From Gemmatimonadota bacterium (GTDB lineage: Bacteria; Gemmatimonadota; Gemmatimonadetes; Gemmatimonadales; Gemmatimonadaceae), in NCBI GenBank assembly GCA_947457715.1, contig CANGXK010000094.1:1-8656 (forward strand): DNA of 8,656 nucleotides. The letters are read 5' to 3'. This document shows positions 1 to 5,327 of the stretch, one piece after another. The translations under genes were made by a program, and so were the position numbers. Each line of letters opens with the position of its first letter. Position 1 is the first letter of the stretch. Under the pieces are notes generated by a model. It saw only the letters and a program-made list of their open reading frames with translations, ran no database searches and had not been told where the DNA came from.

Positions 1-309
1 CAATACGTCTCCATGCGCTACACCGGCAGCCTGGCGGCGGCTGGCGCCGCGCCCTCGGTCGGTAGCGTGGGCGACGCGTATGATAACGCGCTTGCCGAGA
101 CCGTGATCGGCTTGTTCAAGACCGAAGTGATCCATCGGGACGGACCGTGGCGTGGCTTCGAGAATGTTGAAATGGCGACGCTCGAATGGGTCGCCTGGTT
201 CAATCAAGAGCGCTTGCTGGCACCGCTCGGCTATGTTCCGCCGGCCGAGTTTGAGGCGCAGTATTACGACACACACGACACCCACACATCCGTGGGTGTA
301 CTCAACTAA
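1..309 (+). CDS. IS3-family transposase OrfB, C-terminal fragment (5' end outside window)
   Basis: The reading frame is open from base 1 and ends at TAA 307-309, giving 102 residues. It is the end of an rve-type DDE integrase core. The fragment begins with QYVS, which in this family directly follows the second catalytic Asp (DRGSQY). The block DAYDNALAE supplies the catalytic Glu at residue 33 of the fragment. Counting back to where the Asp should lie gives the DD(35)E spacing expected for IS3. The tail ATLEWVAWFN...RLLAPLGYVPPAEFE...YY is the usual IS3 OrfB C-terminus and is complete. The first ATG (base 13) is internal to the domain and is not a real start. In IS3 elements the active protein is an OrfAB fusion made by -1 frameshifting, but that site is outside the window. 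Whether the copy is intact cannot be judged. Confidence 0.9.
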   Translation, partial: QYVSMRYTGSLAAAGAAPSVGSVGDAYDNALAETVIGLFKTEVIHRDGPWRGFENVEMATLEWVAWFNQERLLAPLGYVPPAEFEAQYYDTHDTHTSVGVLN

Positions 310-310
310 A

Positions 311-339
311 CCAGTCTCCTGAAAACCCGGGGCGGTTCA
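311..339. repeat. Right terminal inverted repeat of the IS3 element
   Basis: Read inwards on the minus strand it starts TGAACCGCCCCGGG, continues TTTTCAGGAGACTGG, and stops just short of the transposase stop codon. A TGAACCG start followed by a CCCCGG run is typical of IS3-group ends. The matching left repeat is not in the window. Confidence 0.75.
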
Positions 340-399
340 GTCTCGTGGATCGCATGTGGATCACAACACGACCTCCGCGCGCACCTCGCCTCAACCGCC

Positions 400-1710
400 T
401 TACACGATCGCCGCTGGTACGAGCCGGTCGCGCGTTTCGCGTACCGAGTGGTGCAGCGCCTCGCGTAAGCGCTCGAGCATCGGGACGTCCCCGGCGAGCA
501 GCGCCACAGCGTGCACGGTGTCGTCGAGAGCGAGCAGCAGCCGTTCACACGTATCACGCGCGACCATGGCCGCCCGCGCCGGCGTGACACCGAACTCCCG
601 GGCGGCCACGCGCAGGGCATGGGGCGAGAGCGCCTTCGCGTGCGCTTGGCCGCCGAACCGGAGCGGCAGCTCCTCGGCGTCGAGTTCGTGGTACACCAGG
701 GTGCAGGTCACGTCGTACGCCGGGGCGAGGCGCACACCGGTCGGCGTGTGGAGCAACGTCAGGTTCTTCGCGTGCGCGTCTCGATTGCCCAGTGCGAGGT
801 TGGCCACGGCCCACCGCAGGAGCCGCTCGGCATCCTCTGCGGGCGCGGCGCCCGCACGCCGAAGGACGGTGCAGAGATCGTGATACCCCGGTGCCCCCGT
901 CGAGGCGTACTTCTGGAACGAGGTGCGCCCAGTGACCTGACACCCGTCCTCGGCGTGCAGCCGAGTCACCGTATCATGCGCCTCAAGCACGCGGTCGAAT
1001 CGCACCGTTTCGTAAACCTCCGGATCCAGCGCGTGCACCGTACTCTCGGCCGTCGGCACGCCGGCGGCCGCCATGAGGCGCATGCACAGCAACTCATTGT
1101 GGAGCAGGCCCGGGAATCGCTCCTCCCGGGCGTGCTTGACCAGCACGGTCGAGGGCGCCCCCTGTATCGGCAGACGATATAGCGGTTCGTCGGGGGCAGT
1201 CCCGTGCCCACTGGGTGGGCGCCGGAAGAGCACCAGCTTATCCTGGGCGCCGCTCAGCGAGAGTCGCCCACGCTTCATGACCTGCGCGGGCGAACCGGCG
1301 CTCGCCTCCTGCGCGCGGACCATCGCGAGCGCCGCGCGTACGTCGCCGGCACGGCATGGTGCATACTCGGGGCTGGGTGGAGGGAGTTCTCCCTCAGGCC
1401 ACAGTGACAGCGCGCCGGCGCACTCGCCGCCGAACGCGGCGAGGAGGCCGACGACGTCGCCCAGATCGAGTTTCTCCGTCTTGGCGAGGTAGCCGCGCAG
1501 ATCGCCCTCGGGCAGGAGATTCTCGAAGCACGGTCGGACCGCATGATCGTCGAACGTGCCGTCGCGCACCGGCAACAGGACCCCCACCGCCGCGGCGCGG
1601 TCCCCCAGCACGGCGGCGTGGTACGCGAAGTGGAGGCGGGATCCGTCCGCCCACAGGGTCCCGACGGATCGGTTGTCCCGAAAGACCGTGAGGCGTCGCG
1701 ATGCCGTCAT
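400..1710 (-). CDS. hipA: HipA-family serine/threonine kinase toxin
   Basis: Toxin of a type II module. HipA proteins are PI3K-like-fold kinases; E. coli HipA phosphorylates glutamyl-tRNA synthetase and stops translation. The 436 residues match full-length HipA rather than the shorter HipT of split systems. Domains in order: N-terminal HipA subdomain (about 6-105) with the signature FENLLPEG (62-69); the flexible P-loop SLSGAQDK (151-158), where S151 lines up with the autophosphorylated Ser150 of E. coli HipA in a by-eye alignment; probable ATP-binding Lys192 (STVLVK); NELLCMRLMAAAG (205-217); RFDR (237-240); QVTGRTSFQKY (258-268); catalytic loop GNRDAHAKN (308-316) with Asp311 and Asn316; and the metal-binding AYD (Asp333). 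All key residues are present, so it should be active. The ATG overlaps the hipB stop (ATGA, 1710-1707), so the two are translationally coupled. The natural target is unknown, and no terminator is visible between the stop and the IS end. Confidence 0.93.
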   Translation of the reverse strand: MTASRRLTVFRDNRSVGTLWADGSRLHFAYHAAVLGDRAAAVGVLLPVRDGTFDDHAVRPCFENLLPEGDLRGYLAKTEKLDLGDVVGLLAAFGGECAGALSLWPEGELPPPSPEYAPCRAGDVRAALAMVRAQEASAGSPAQVMKRGRLSLSGAQDKLVLFRRPPSGHGTAPDEPLYRLPIQGAPSTVLVKHAREERFPGLLHNELLCMRLMAAAGVPTAESTVHALDPEVYETVRFDRVLEAHDTVTRLHAEDGCQVTGRTSFQKYASTGAPGYHDLCTVLRRAGAAPAEDAERLLRWAVANLALGNRDAHAKNLTLLHTPTGVRLAPAYDVTCTLVYHELDAEELPLRFGGQAHAKALSPHALRVAAREFGVTPARAAMVARDTCERLLLALDDTVHAVALLAGDVPMLERLREALHHSVRETRDRLVPAAIV

Positions 1711-2030
1711 CGAACTTCCTGCTCGCCCGGTGCTTGCAGTGATAGCGAGGGGTCTCGCGGCACGAGCACTACGTCAAATCCCATGCCCGCGAGGAGGTCC
1801 AGCGCCGTGTCCATACGGACGCCGCGCTCCCCACGCTCAAGCTCCGCCAGCAGGCGGTGCGTCACGCCCAGCATGCCGGCGGCGTCGCGCAAGGTGCGTC
1901 GCTGCCGAGTTCGCCACCAGCGCGTCACGCCGCCCAGCTCGCTGAGGGTGAGCACGACGGCGCCACGCACGGCGGCGTCATGCGATGCGGGGTCGAGGCG
2001 CGGCAATCGTTCCGGTACGACTCTACGCAT
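1707..2030 (-). CDS. hipB: HipB-like XRE-family antitoxin and autorepressor
   Basis: DNA-binding antitoxin for the adjacent HipA. From the ATG at 2030 it has 107 residues. A basic segment RWWRTRQRRTLRDAAGMLGVTHRLLAELERG (two-part, about 37-67) forms a Cro/C1-type helix-turn-helix, with GVTHRLL as recognition-helix region and ELERGERGVRMDTALDLLAGMGFDVVLVP as the usual XRE/HipB continuation. An N-terminal arm of about 35 residues precedes the HTH. The C-terminus overlaps the hipA start by 4 bp. The start is uncertain: ATG at 2075 and TTG at 2120 are in frame, and TTG has an AAGGGG 9 nt upstream. However, residues added by those starts would be encoded by operator palindromes and resemble no HipB sequence, so I prefer 2030, which leaves all five palindromes upstream. 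In known modules HipB and HipBA repress their own promoter. Confidence 0.85.
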   Translation of the reverse strand: MRRVVPERLPRLDPASHDAAVRGAVVLTLSELGGVTRWWRTRQRRTLRDAAGMLGVTHRLLAELERGERGVRMDTALDLLAGMGFDVVLVPRDPSLSLQAPGEQEVR

Positions 2031-2048
2031 GGTGTCGGCGTTGGTTCG

Positions 2049-2223
2049 GACCCCTAAAAGGGTCGGGAATTGCATCGTGCGGCTTAACGACCCCTCATAG
2101 GGTCGCGTAGTTACGGACAATATATCATACCCCTTTGGGGGTCAGATCGTCGCAATCGGGCGTATTGTACCCCTTAAGGGGTGTTATATTCACAAGTAGA
2201 TCAATTGTACCCCTTTTCGGATC
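2049..2223. promoter_or_regulatory. Array of five evenly phased palindromic operators before hipBA
   Basis: Five 16-bp sites begin at 2049, 2089, 2128, 2168 and 2208. On the plus strand they read GACCCCTAAAAGGGTC, GACCCCTCATAGGGTC, TACCCCTTTGGGGGTC, TACCCCTTAAGGGGTG and TACCCCTTTTCGGATC. The half-site ACCCC occurs in all five and the opposite half GGGGT/GGGTC in four; the fifth has a decayed second half. The fourth contains a perfect 14-bp palindrome (2169-2182). Start-to-start spacings are 40, 39, 40 and 40 bp, and the 23-24 bp between sites are unrelated. The array sits directly upstream of, and for two sites inside, the longest possible hipB frame, so it is most likely the HipB/HipBA binding region. 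On the hipB sense strand the sites at 2128, 2168 and 2208 run straight into TATGAT or TACAAT, which resemble -10 boxes (2124-2129, 2164-2169, 2204-2209), so bound protein would cover the promoter. I see no -35 box at standard 16-18 bp spacing. Confidence 0.8.
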
Positions 2224-2301
2224 CCTTCGCATCAGTCTTGCTGCCGCGACGTCCATCCCGACCCGGAGCACTAGGGGCGACGCCAGCGGCTGCCGCGACG
2301 A

Positions 2302-2640
2302 TCAGTAGTGGTACCGGGCCTGCAGGAAGTCGATGCGGTCATCGTACACCTTGTAGACGAGCCGATGCTCCTGGGTGATCCGGCGTGACCACACGTTGGC
2401 ACCAAGCGCCTTGAGCGGCTCCGGCTTCCCAAGGCCGGTAAAAGGCGTCCGCATGATCACCTCCATCAGGTCCAGCAACTTGAGCGCGATGCGAGGTTGC
2501 TCGGCGACCCAGTAGCGCAAATCCTCGTGACACTCCGGCTGGACCACCGCATCGCGCCGCGTCGGCTGCGCCGCGGCCTGGTCAGCGGCCTGGTCAGCGG
2601 CGCGGGCAACTGCCTTGGGAACGGCCGGACGCTTTCCCAT
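2302..2640 (-). CDS. yoeB: YoeB-family mRNA interferase toxin with N-terminal extension
   Basis: Toxin of the yefM-yoeB module. YoeB is a RelE-fold ribonuclease that cuts mRNA at the ribosomal A site. The 112 residues end in the family's diagnostic C-terminus. Visible landmarks are EDLRYW (39-44), MRTPFTGLGKPEPLK (63-77), WSRRITQEHRLVY (84-96) and the terminal RYHY. By alignment with E. coli YoeB (84 residues) the catalytic set is complete: Glu74 (E46), Arg93 (R65), His111 (H83) and Tyr112 (Y84). About 28 extra residues precede the conserved fold. They are basic and Ala-rich and hold a tetrapeptide repeat AADQ-AADQ-AAAQ (14-25). A GTG at 2547 (Val32) could start a near-standard protein, so the extension may not be translated. 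The ATG at 2640 lies 9 nt after the antitoxin stop with only a weak ribosome-binding site, as expected for translational coupling. Confidence 0.93.
   Translation of the reverse strand: MGKRPAVPKAVARAADQAADQAAAQPTRRDAVVQPECHEDLRYWVAEQPRIALKLLDLMEVIMRTPFTGLGKPEPLKALGANVWSRRITQEHRLVYKVYDDRIDFLQARYHY
2573..2600. repeat. 12-bp tandem repeat inside the 5' part of yoeB
   Basis: The unit GCGGCCTGGTCA occurs twice in a row (2573-2584 and 2585-2596), followed by a GCGG start of a third copy. Because the unit is a multiple of three, copy-number change by slippage keeps the reading frame and only lengthens or shortens the AADQ repeat of the toxin's extension. Confidence 0.75.
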
Positions 2641-2649
2641 GGCCGCCAG

Positions 2650-2934
2650 TCAGTCGGCCGCGTGCGCATCCAGCGAGGCGCGCAACTCCTTCAGCGTGGT
2701 GGGCTCGACGTCCCGCGCGTCTGATCGCGCCAGCGCCGCCATCAGCCTCGCGGCGTTCTTGGGGGACCGGAGCAGATGGGCCGTTTCCATCAGGCCAGCC
2801 AACTCGGCGGCCGGCAGCAGCGCCAAATCCTCATGGCCACGACGCTGAAGGATTACGGGCTCTTGGGTATCCTCGACTGCGTCCCACACCTCGGCGAGAT
2901 GCTCGCGCAGATGGCTGTACGTCGCTTTGGTCAT
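2650..2934 (-). CDS. yefM: YefM/Phd-family antitoxin
   Basis: Antitoxin and DNA-binding repressor that neutralises YoeB. The 94 residues show the Phd/YefM layout. The N-terminal DNA-binding dimer domain includes TYSHLREHLAEVWDAVEDTQEPVILQRRG (two segments, about 5-33) and DLALLPAAEL (36-45). This is followed by the signature ETAHLLRSPKNAARLMAAL (50-68), nearly the same as E. coli YefM's ETAYLLRSPANARRLM. The variable tail (69-94) is where this family wraps the toxin. It is first in the operon, with the toxin ATG 9 nt after its stop. The ATG at 2934 is the first in frame and lies about 35 nt downstream of the predicted transcription start, fitting the promoter and operator found just upstream. 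No strong Shine-Dalgarno is visible. Confidence 0.93.
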   Translation of the reverse strand: MTKATYSHLREHLAEVWDAVEDTQEPVILQRRGHEDLALLPAAELAGLMETAHLLRSPKNAARLMAALARSDARDVEPTTLKELRASLDAHAAD

Positions 2935-2964
2935 GGGCTGTTTCCGTCTGCAGGTATCATTAGT

Positions 2965-3004
2965 TGTACAGGTGTACTGTACGGGATTGGTGCATTGGGG
3001 TCAA
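2965..3004 (-). promoter_or_regulatory. yefM-yoeB promoter with overlapping TGTACA operator
   Basis: On the minus strand, TTGACC (-35, 3004-2999) and TACAGT (-10, 2981-2976) are separated by exactly 17 bp. Overlapping the -10 and the expected start point is the palindrome GTACA-GG-TGTAC (2966-2977), made of TGTACA (2965-2970) and TGTACT (2973-2978), with a further overlapping TGTACG (2978-2983). TGTACA is the core recognised by E. coli YefM-YoeB, where two palindromes lie about 12 bp apart; here the first and last cores are 13 bp apart. Binding would block RNA polymerase, giving standard autorepression. Confidence 0.8.
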
Positions 3005-3065
3005 GTCTGCCGCCTTGCACGTCTACGCGGGACGCATATATCGCGATGCTGGCCCACCCTTAGTG

Positions 3066-3108
3066 GACACCTCAAATCCGGCCACTGATCGACACCGCAA
3101 AACCGGCC
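3066..3108. repeat. Direct repeat pair, possible relic of an IS21-like end
   Basis: GACACCTCAAATCCGGCC (3066-3083) and GACACCGCAAAACCGGCC (3091-3108) agree at 16 of 18 positions and are offset by 25 bp. Multiple short direct repeats near the tips are a feature of IS21-family ends, and the GTGGACACC...CCGGCCACT style resembles such ends as I remember them. No istA or istB fragment is nearby, so the element identity is tentative; the repeat itself is clear. Confidence 0.55.
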
Positions 3109-3652
3109 GCGACGCCGGCGAGCTGAGACTGGTTAGTGGGAGACTGACCCGCCTTCGGAAAACCCGCGTCACGTCGCGACGTACGTTCGTGAGCGGCCCG
3201 CAGCTGGTATGGCGGTCTGCGCGATAGGCCCGCTGCACGACGGGGGCTTTGCGTCGTGTGCGCCGTGCTCATGGGGGGCGTACCGACACTGGTCCACTGA
3301 GGTAGCCCATTGGTTACATGCACTTCGACGAGCACGTCGAGGGCATCGATGCCGAGTATGGCGGCGGACCATGTGACGCCTATTGCCGAATCGCGGTGTT
3401 GGCGCCGGTTTCGGCGCGGTTTCGGCGCGGCGCGCGGGCATGGTCACCACGATGCGGGGGCACCTCACGGATCGTGACGGACGGTGGCGCCTCGTTCCAC
3501 ACGTCGACATGCCGACGTTCCAATGCGTTGCGTGGTGCATCAACCCCCCGTAGCTTCGCGTCAGGAGCGCTCGCGCTCCGCGGGGACTCGCAGTCGGCAG
3601 GCCTGCGCCTCCAAGGTGTGTCCGTGGTGGTGCCTCACGTCGCGGAGGCCGA
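3109..3652. other. Stretch without a convincing gene
   Basis: No frame on either strand shows a recognisable protein or a good start context, although long chance frames exist because of the GC content. Small structures seen: a perfect 12-bp palindrome ACGTCGCGACGT (3171-3182) overlapping ACGTACGT (3179-3186); an 11-bp tandem duplication GGTTTCGGCGC (3407-3417 and 3418-3428); and a hairpin GGAGCG-CTCG-CGCTCC (3564-3579) with no T tract. The stretch probably consists of decayed mobile DNA plus the upstream region of the next gene. Confidence 0.5.
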
Positions 3653-4492
3653 ATGCCGAAGATATCCAGATGCTCCATGCTACTGGTCATGGCCCTCTCC
3701 CTAACGGGCGCTGGAAGGGCCGAGGGGCAAGCGAGTTTGGTCGTGGTGCGGGTGGTTGACGTCACCGCTCGACCCATTCCCTATGCGCTCGTTTCTGTTG
3801 GCGACGGCACGTCACGGGTGACCGACGCGAAGGGAGAAGTGGGGTTCCGCCTAGAGGCGCGAGACTCTCTTCGCATCACGATTCGGCGCATCGGATTCCA
3901 CGAGTCTTCGGGGTTCGGACGGCGCGACAGTTCGGGCGCCTATCGCATGGTCCTCCAGTCGGTCGCCGCCCGGCTCGACACGTTGGCGGTCACGGCACTT
4001 GTGGATAACCCGCTCTCCCGTGCGGGCTTCTATGACCGGCTGCAGCGGTCGCAACGAGGGGCGGTAACCGCAGAATTCATCACGCCTGAAGAACTGGCGT
4101 CCCGAGACCCCGGGCGGATTACCGATATGCTTCGCGGGCGCCGCTCGGTAAAGATTGCCGCGACGAGTGCTGGGGGGCGCGCGCGGATGGTTGTACTTGG
4201 GCGGGGAGGAACGTGCGGCATGACGGTCTTGCTCGACGGGCAACCGATGAAGGGCATGTTGGAGAAGGCCGTCTCTGGTAGCTTGCCGCAGTCGATCAAT
4301 CCCAATGGCACGCGAAGTTCATCAGACGGTGACGCCTCATCGGCATTGTCGCTCGATGAGCTTGTCGATGCACGCGCCGTCGCAGCCATTGAGATTTATC
4401 CGAGTACGGCCAATGCCCCGGCGGAACTGATTCCGCTAACCGGGCAAGGCTCGTGTGGCATCATCGCCATCTGGACTGGATCTCGACGGTGA
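3653..4492 (+). CDS. Secreted carboxypeptidase-regulatory / TonB plug-like protein
   Basis: 279 residues. A signal peptide (KISRCSMLLVMALSLTGAG..., probable cleavage after about residue 22-26) is followed by a carboxypeptidase-regulatory-like beta-sandwich (about 28-105; VVRVVDVTARPIPYALVSV, DAKGEVGF, RRIGF). Next comes a TonB-receptor plug-like segment (about 138-279) with FITPEELASRDPGRITDMLRG, MTVLLDGQPM and AIEIYPS. The order matches the N-terminus of SusC/TonB-type receptors, but no beta-barrel follows. Similar barrel-less proteins are, as I recall, frequent in Gemmatimonadota. It probably acts in the periplasm or at the outer membrane; its ligand is unknown. Cys188 and Cys268 could form a disulfide. 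GGAGG (3644-3648) lies only 4 nt before ATG 3653; the in-frame ATG at 3677 would shorten the signal peptide's basic end and is an alternative. It ends at an intrinsic terminator. Confidence 0.75.
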   Translation: MPKISRCSMLLVMALSLTGAGRAEGQASLVVVRVVDVTARPIPYALVSVGDGTSRVTDAKGEVGFRLEARDSLRITIRRIGFHESSGFGRRDSSGAYRMVLQSVAARLDTLAVTALVDNPLSRAGFYDRLQRSQRGAVTAEFITPEELASRDPGRITDMLRGRRSVKIAATSAGGRARMVVLGRGGTCGMTVLLDGQPMKGMLEKAVSGSLPQSINPNGTRSSSDGDASSALSLDELVDARAVAAIEIYPSTANAPAELIPLTGQGSCGIIAIWTGSRR

Positions 4493-4525
4493 GTGCGGCG
4501 CGGTCATGCCAGCGCGCACTCTTTT
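4491..4525 (+). terminator. Intrinsic terminator of the plug-like gene
   Basis: The stem is GAGTGC (4491-4496) with GCACTC (4516-4521), then GCGC (4498-4501) with GCGC (4512-4515), then GG/CC, with one-base bulges at 4497 and 4511 and loop TCATG. It is followed by CTTTTG. The stem begins inside the TGA stop codon (4490-4492). There is no T run on the minus-strand side, so it serves the plus-strand gene and separates it from the convergent gene ending at 4533. Confidence 0.7.
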
Positions 4526-4532
4526 GCCAGGG

Positions 4533-5219
4533 TTATGTAGCGCGCACGTACACGCAGCCGTGGTCCTGTGCCACCGAGGTCGCGAACACGCCCGACGGCT
4601 GCATGATGATGCCCGGCAGCATCAGGCTGCGGGCCTTGGCCGCCGCCGCGTCGGCCGAGAGCGTATCGGCTGCGGCGATCGTGTCGACGACATCCTGAAA
4701 CGCCAGCGCGCACGCCAGCACGATCACGCCGCGCGCCAGTTGCCTGTCGAGCGCGTGGTTCTCGAGCCCGGCGGGCAAGCCATCGCCCGCTCGCAGCAAC
4801 GCCGGACTCCGCGTGAGCGGTGCGCCCGACCACGGATGCGTGACCTTATACTTCTCGCCGATCTTGTAGCGATCCCAGAACTCCTGCTGCATCGCGAGCA
4901 CGATGCCGTCGTGACGCAGCACGATCACCGGCGACAGTGCACTCGCCGGCACATTGAACGCTGACATGTACTGCGCGCTCACGATGCCGGCGCGCAACAC
5001 GCCGAGTCCACCGCCGATGTCGGGACTGTCATACACGGCCTTGTACTTGCCCGTGAGTCGCCGCGTCCACGACAGATCGACGTTCTGGGCGCCACCCGAT
5101 TCCGTGGACGCGGCGCCCGCACGCTCGGCCCACGCCGCCTGCGCGGTGATGGGAATGAGCGTAGCGGACAGACTGCCGAGGGCGATGTGTTGCAGGAAGT
5201 CACGTCGCGGGGTGGTCAT
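4533..5219 (-). CDS. Tat-exported protein, probable DsrE-like fold
   Basis: 228 residues from ATG 5219. The N-terminus TTPRRDFLQ is a twin-arginine signal (Arg5-Arg6), followed by a hydrophobic stretch to about residue 28 and an AxA cleavage region (AQA-A or AWA-E), so the mature protein should be exported folded to the periplasm. The mature part begins DLSWTRRLTGKYKAVYDSPDIGGGLGVLRAG, then VIVLRHDGIVLAM, a W-rich middle, GVIVLACALAFQDVV with Cys170, and a C-terminal Gly-Cys-Val-Tyr (Cys222). This order resembles DsrE/DsrF-like alpha/beta proteins, where a Cys after a hydrophobic strand (here Cys170) is the usual active position. The function is unknown; sulfur transfer or redox chemistry is only a suggestion. 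An upstream in-frame TTG (5237) is rejected because a good GGAGG precedes ATG 5219. Confidence 0.7.
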   Translation of the reverse strand: MTTPRRDFLQHIALGSLSATLIPITAQAAWAERAGAASTESGGAQNVDLSWTRRLTGKYKAVYDSPDIGGGLGVLRAGIVSAQYMSAFNVPASALSPVIVLRHDGIVLAMQQEFWDRYKIGEKYKVTHPWSGAPLTRSPALLRAGDGLPAGLENHALDRQLARGVIVLACALAFQDVVDTIAAADTLSADAAAAKARSLMLPGIIMQPSGVFATSVAQDHGCVYVRAT

Positions 5220-5226
5220 GGCGATG

Positions 5227-5231
5227 CCTCC
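5227..5231 (-). promoter_or_regulatory. Ribosome-binding site fixing the Tat-protein start
   Basis: GGAGG on the minus strand lies 7 nt before ATG 5219. It falls inside the alternative frame that starts at TTG 5237, which favours the ATG and places the twin-arginine motif at residues 5-6, the usual position. Confidence 0.7.
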
Positions 5232-5249
5232 ACTCAATGCTCACGTGGG

Positions 5250-5270
5250 CGCGTCGCCTGAGGCGGCGCG
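5250..5270. other. Strong GC hairpin between two minus-strand genes
   Basis: CGCGTCGCC (5250-5258) pairs with GGCGGCGCG (5262-5270) through nine pairs, one of them G-T, around a TGA loop. It lies between the end of the frameshifted gene (5328) and the Tat-protein start (5219). It has no T tract, so it could be an attenuating or RNA-stabilising hairpin rather than an intrinsic terminator, or a chance product of GC content. Confidence 0.35.
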
Positions 5271-5327
5271 GGGAACTTCCCAAGCTACGACCGCCGACTC
5301 GCTGCGCCAGCGTACCGGCAGGCAAGC

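Larger units (their letters stand above)
1..339 (+). mobile_element. Right end of an IS3-family insertion sequence (partial)
   Basis: This is the 3' part of an IS3-type element: the transposase C-terminus (1-309) followed by the right terminal inverted repeat, whose outer end TGAACCGCCCCGGG (read inwards on the minus strand) lies at 339-326. IS3 elements normally end in TG...CA, which fits a boundary at 339. The left end, orfA and most of orfB lie outside the window, so the 3-4 bp target duplication cannot be checked. The bases next to the end are GTCT (340-343). The element abuts the 3' side of hipA, 60 bp from its stop, without cutting into it. Confidence 0.85.

Noticed and set aside
511..1182. 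Plus-strand frame of 223 codons opposite hipA
   Set aside because: Shadow of hipA; Arg/His-rich with no domain.
2049..2223. CRISPR-like array (16-bp repeats with 23-24 bp unique spacers)
   Set aside because: The repeats are short, palindromic and diverged, the array has only five units, no cas gene is near, and it sits exactly at a hipB promoter; operators explain it better.
3171..3186. Overlapping palindromes ACGTCGCGACGT and ACGTACGT as a binding site or integration site
   Set aside because: Short, unrepeated in the window and in a GC-rich stretch where such palindromes arise by chance; no gene start nearby.
3564..3579. Hairpin GGAGCG-CTCG-CGCTCC as a terminator
   Set aside because: No T tract on either side and no upstream gene that it could terminate.
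3169..3777. Minus-strand frame of 202 codons
   Set aside because: Arg/Pro/Thr-rich composition, no recognisable motif, and it overlaps the start of the well-supported secreted protein.
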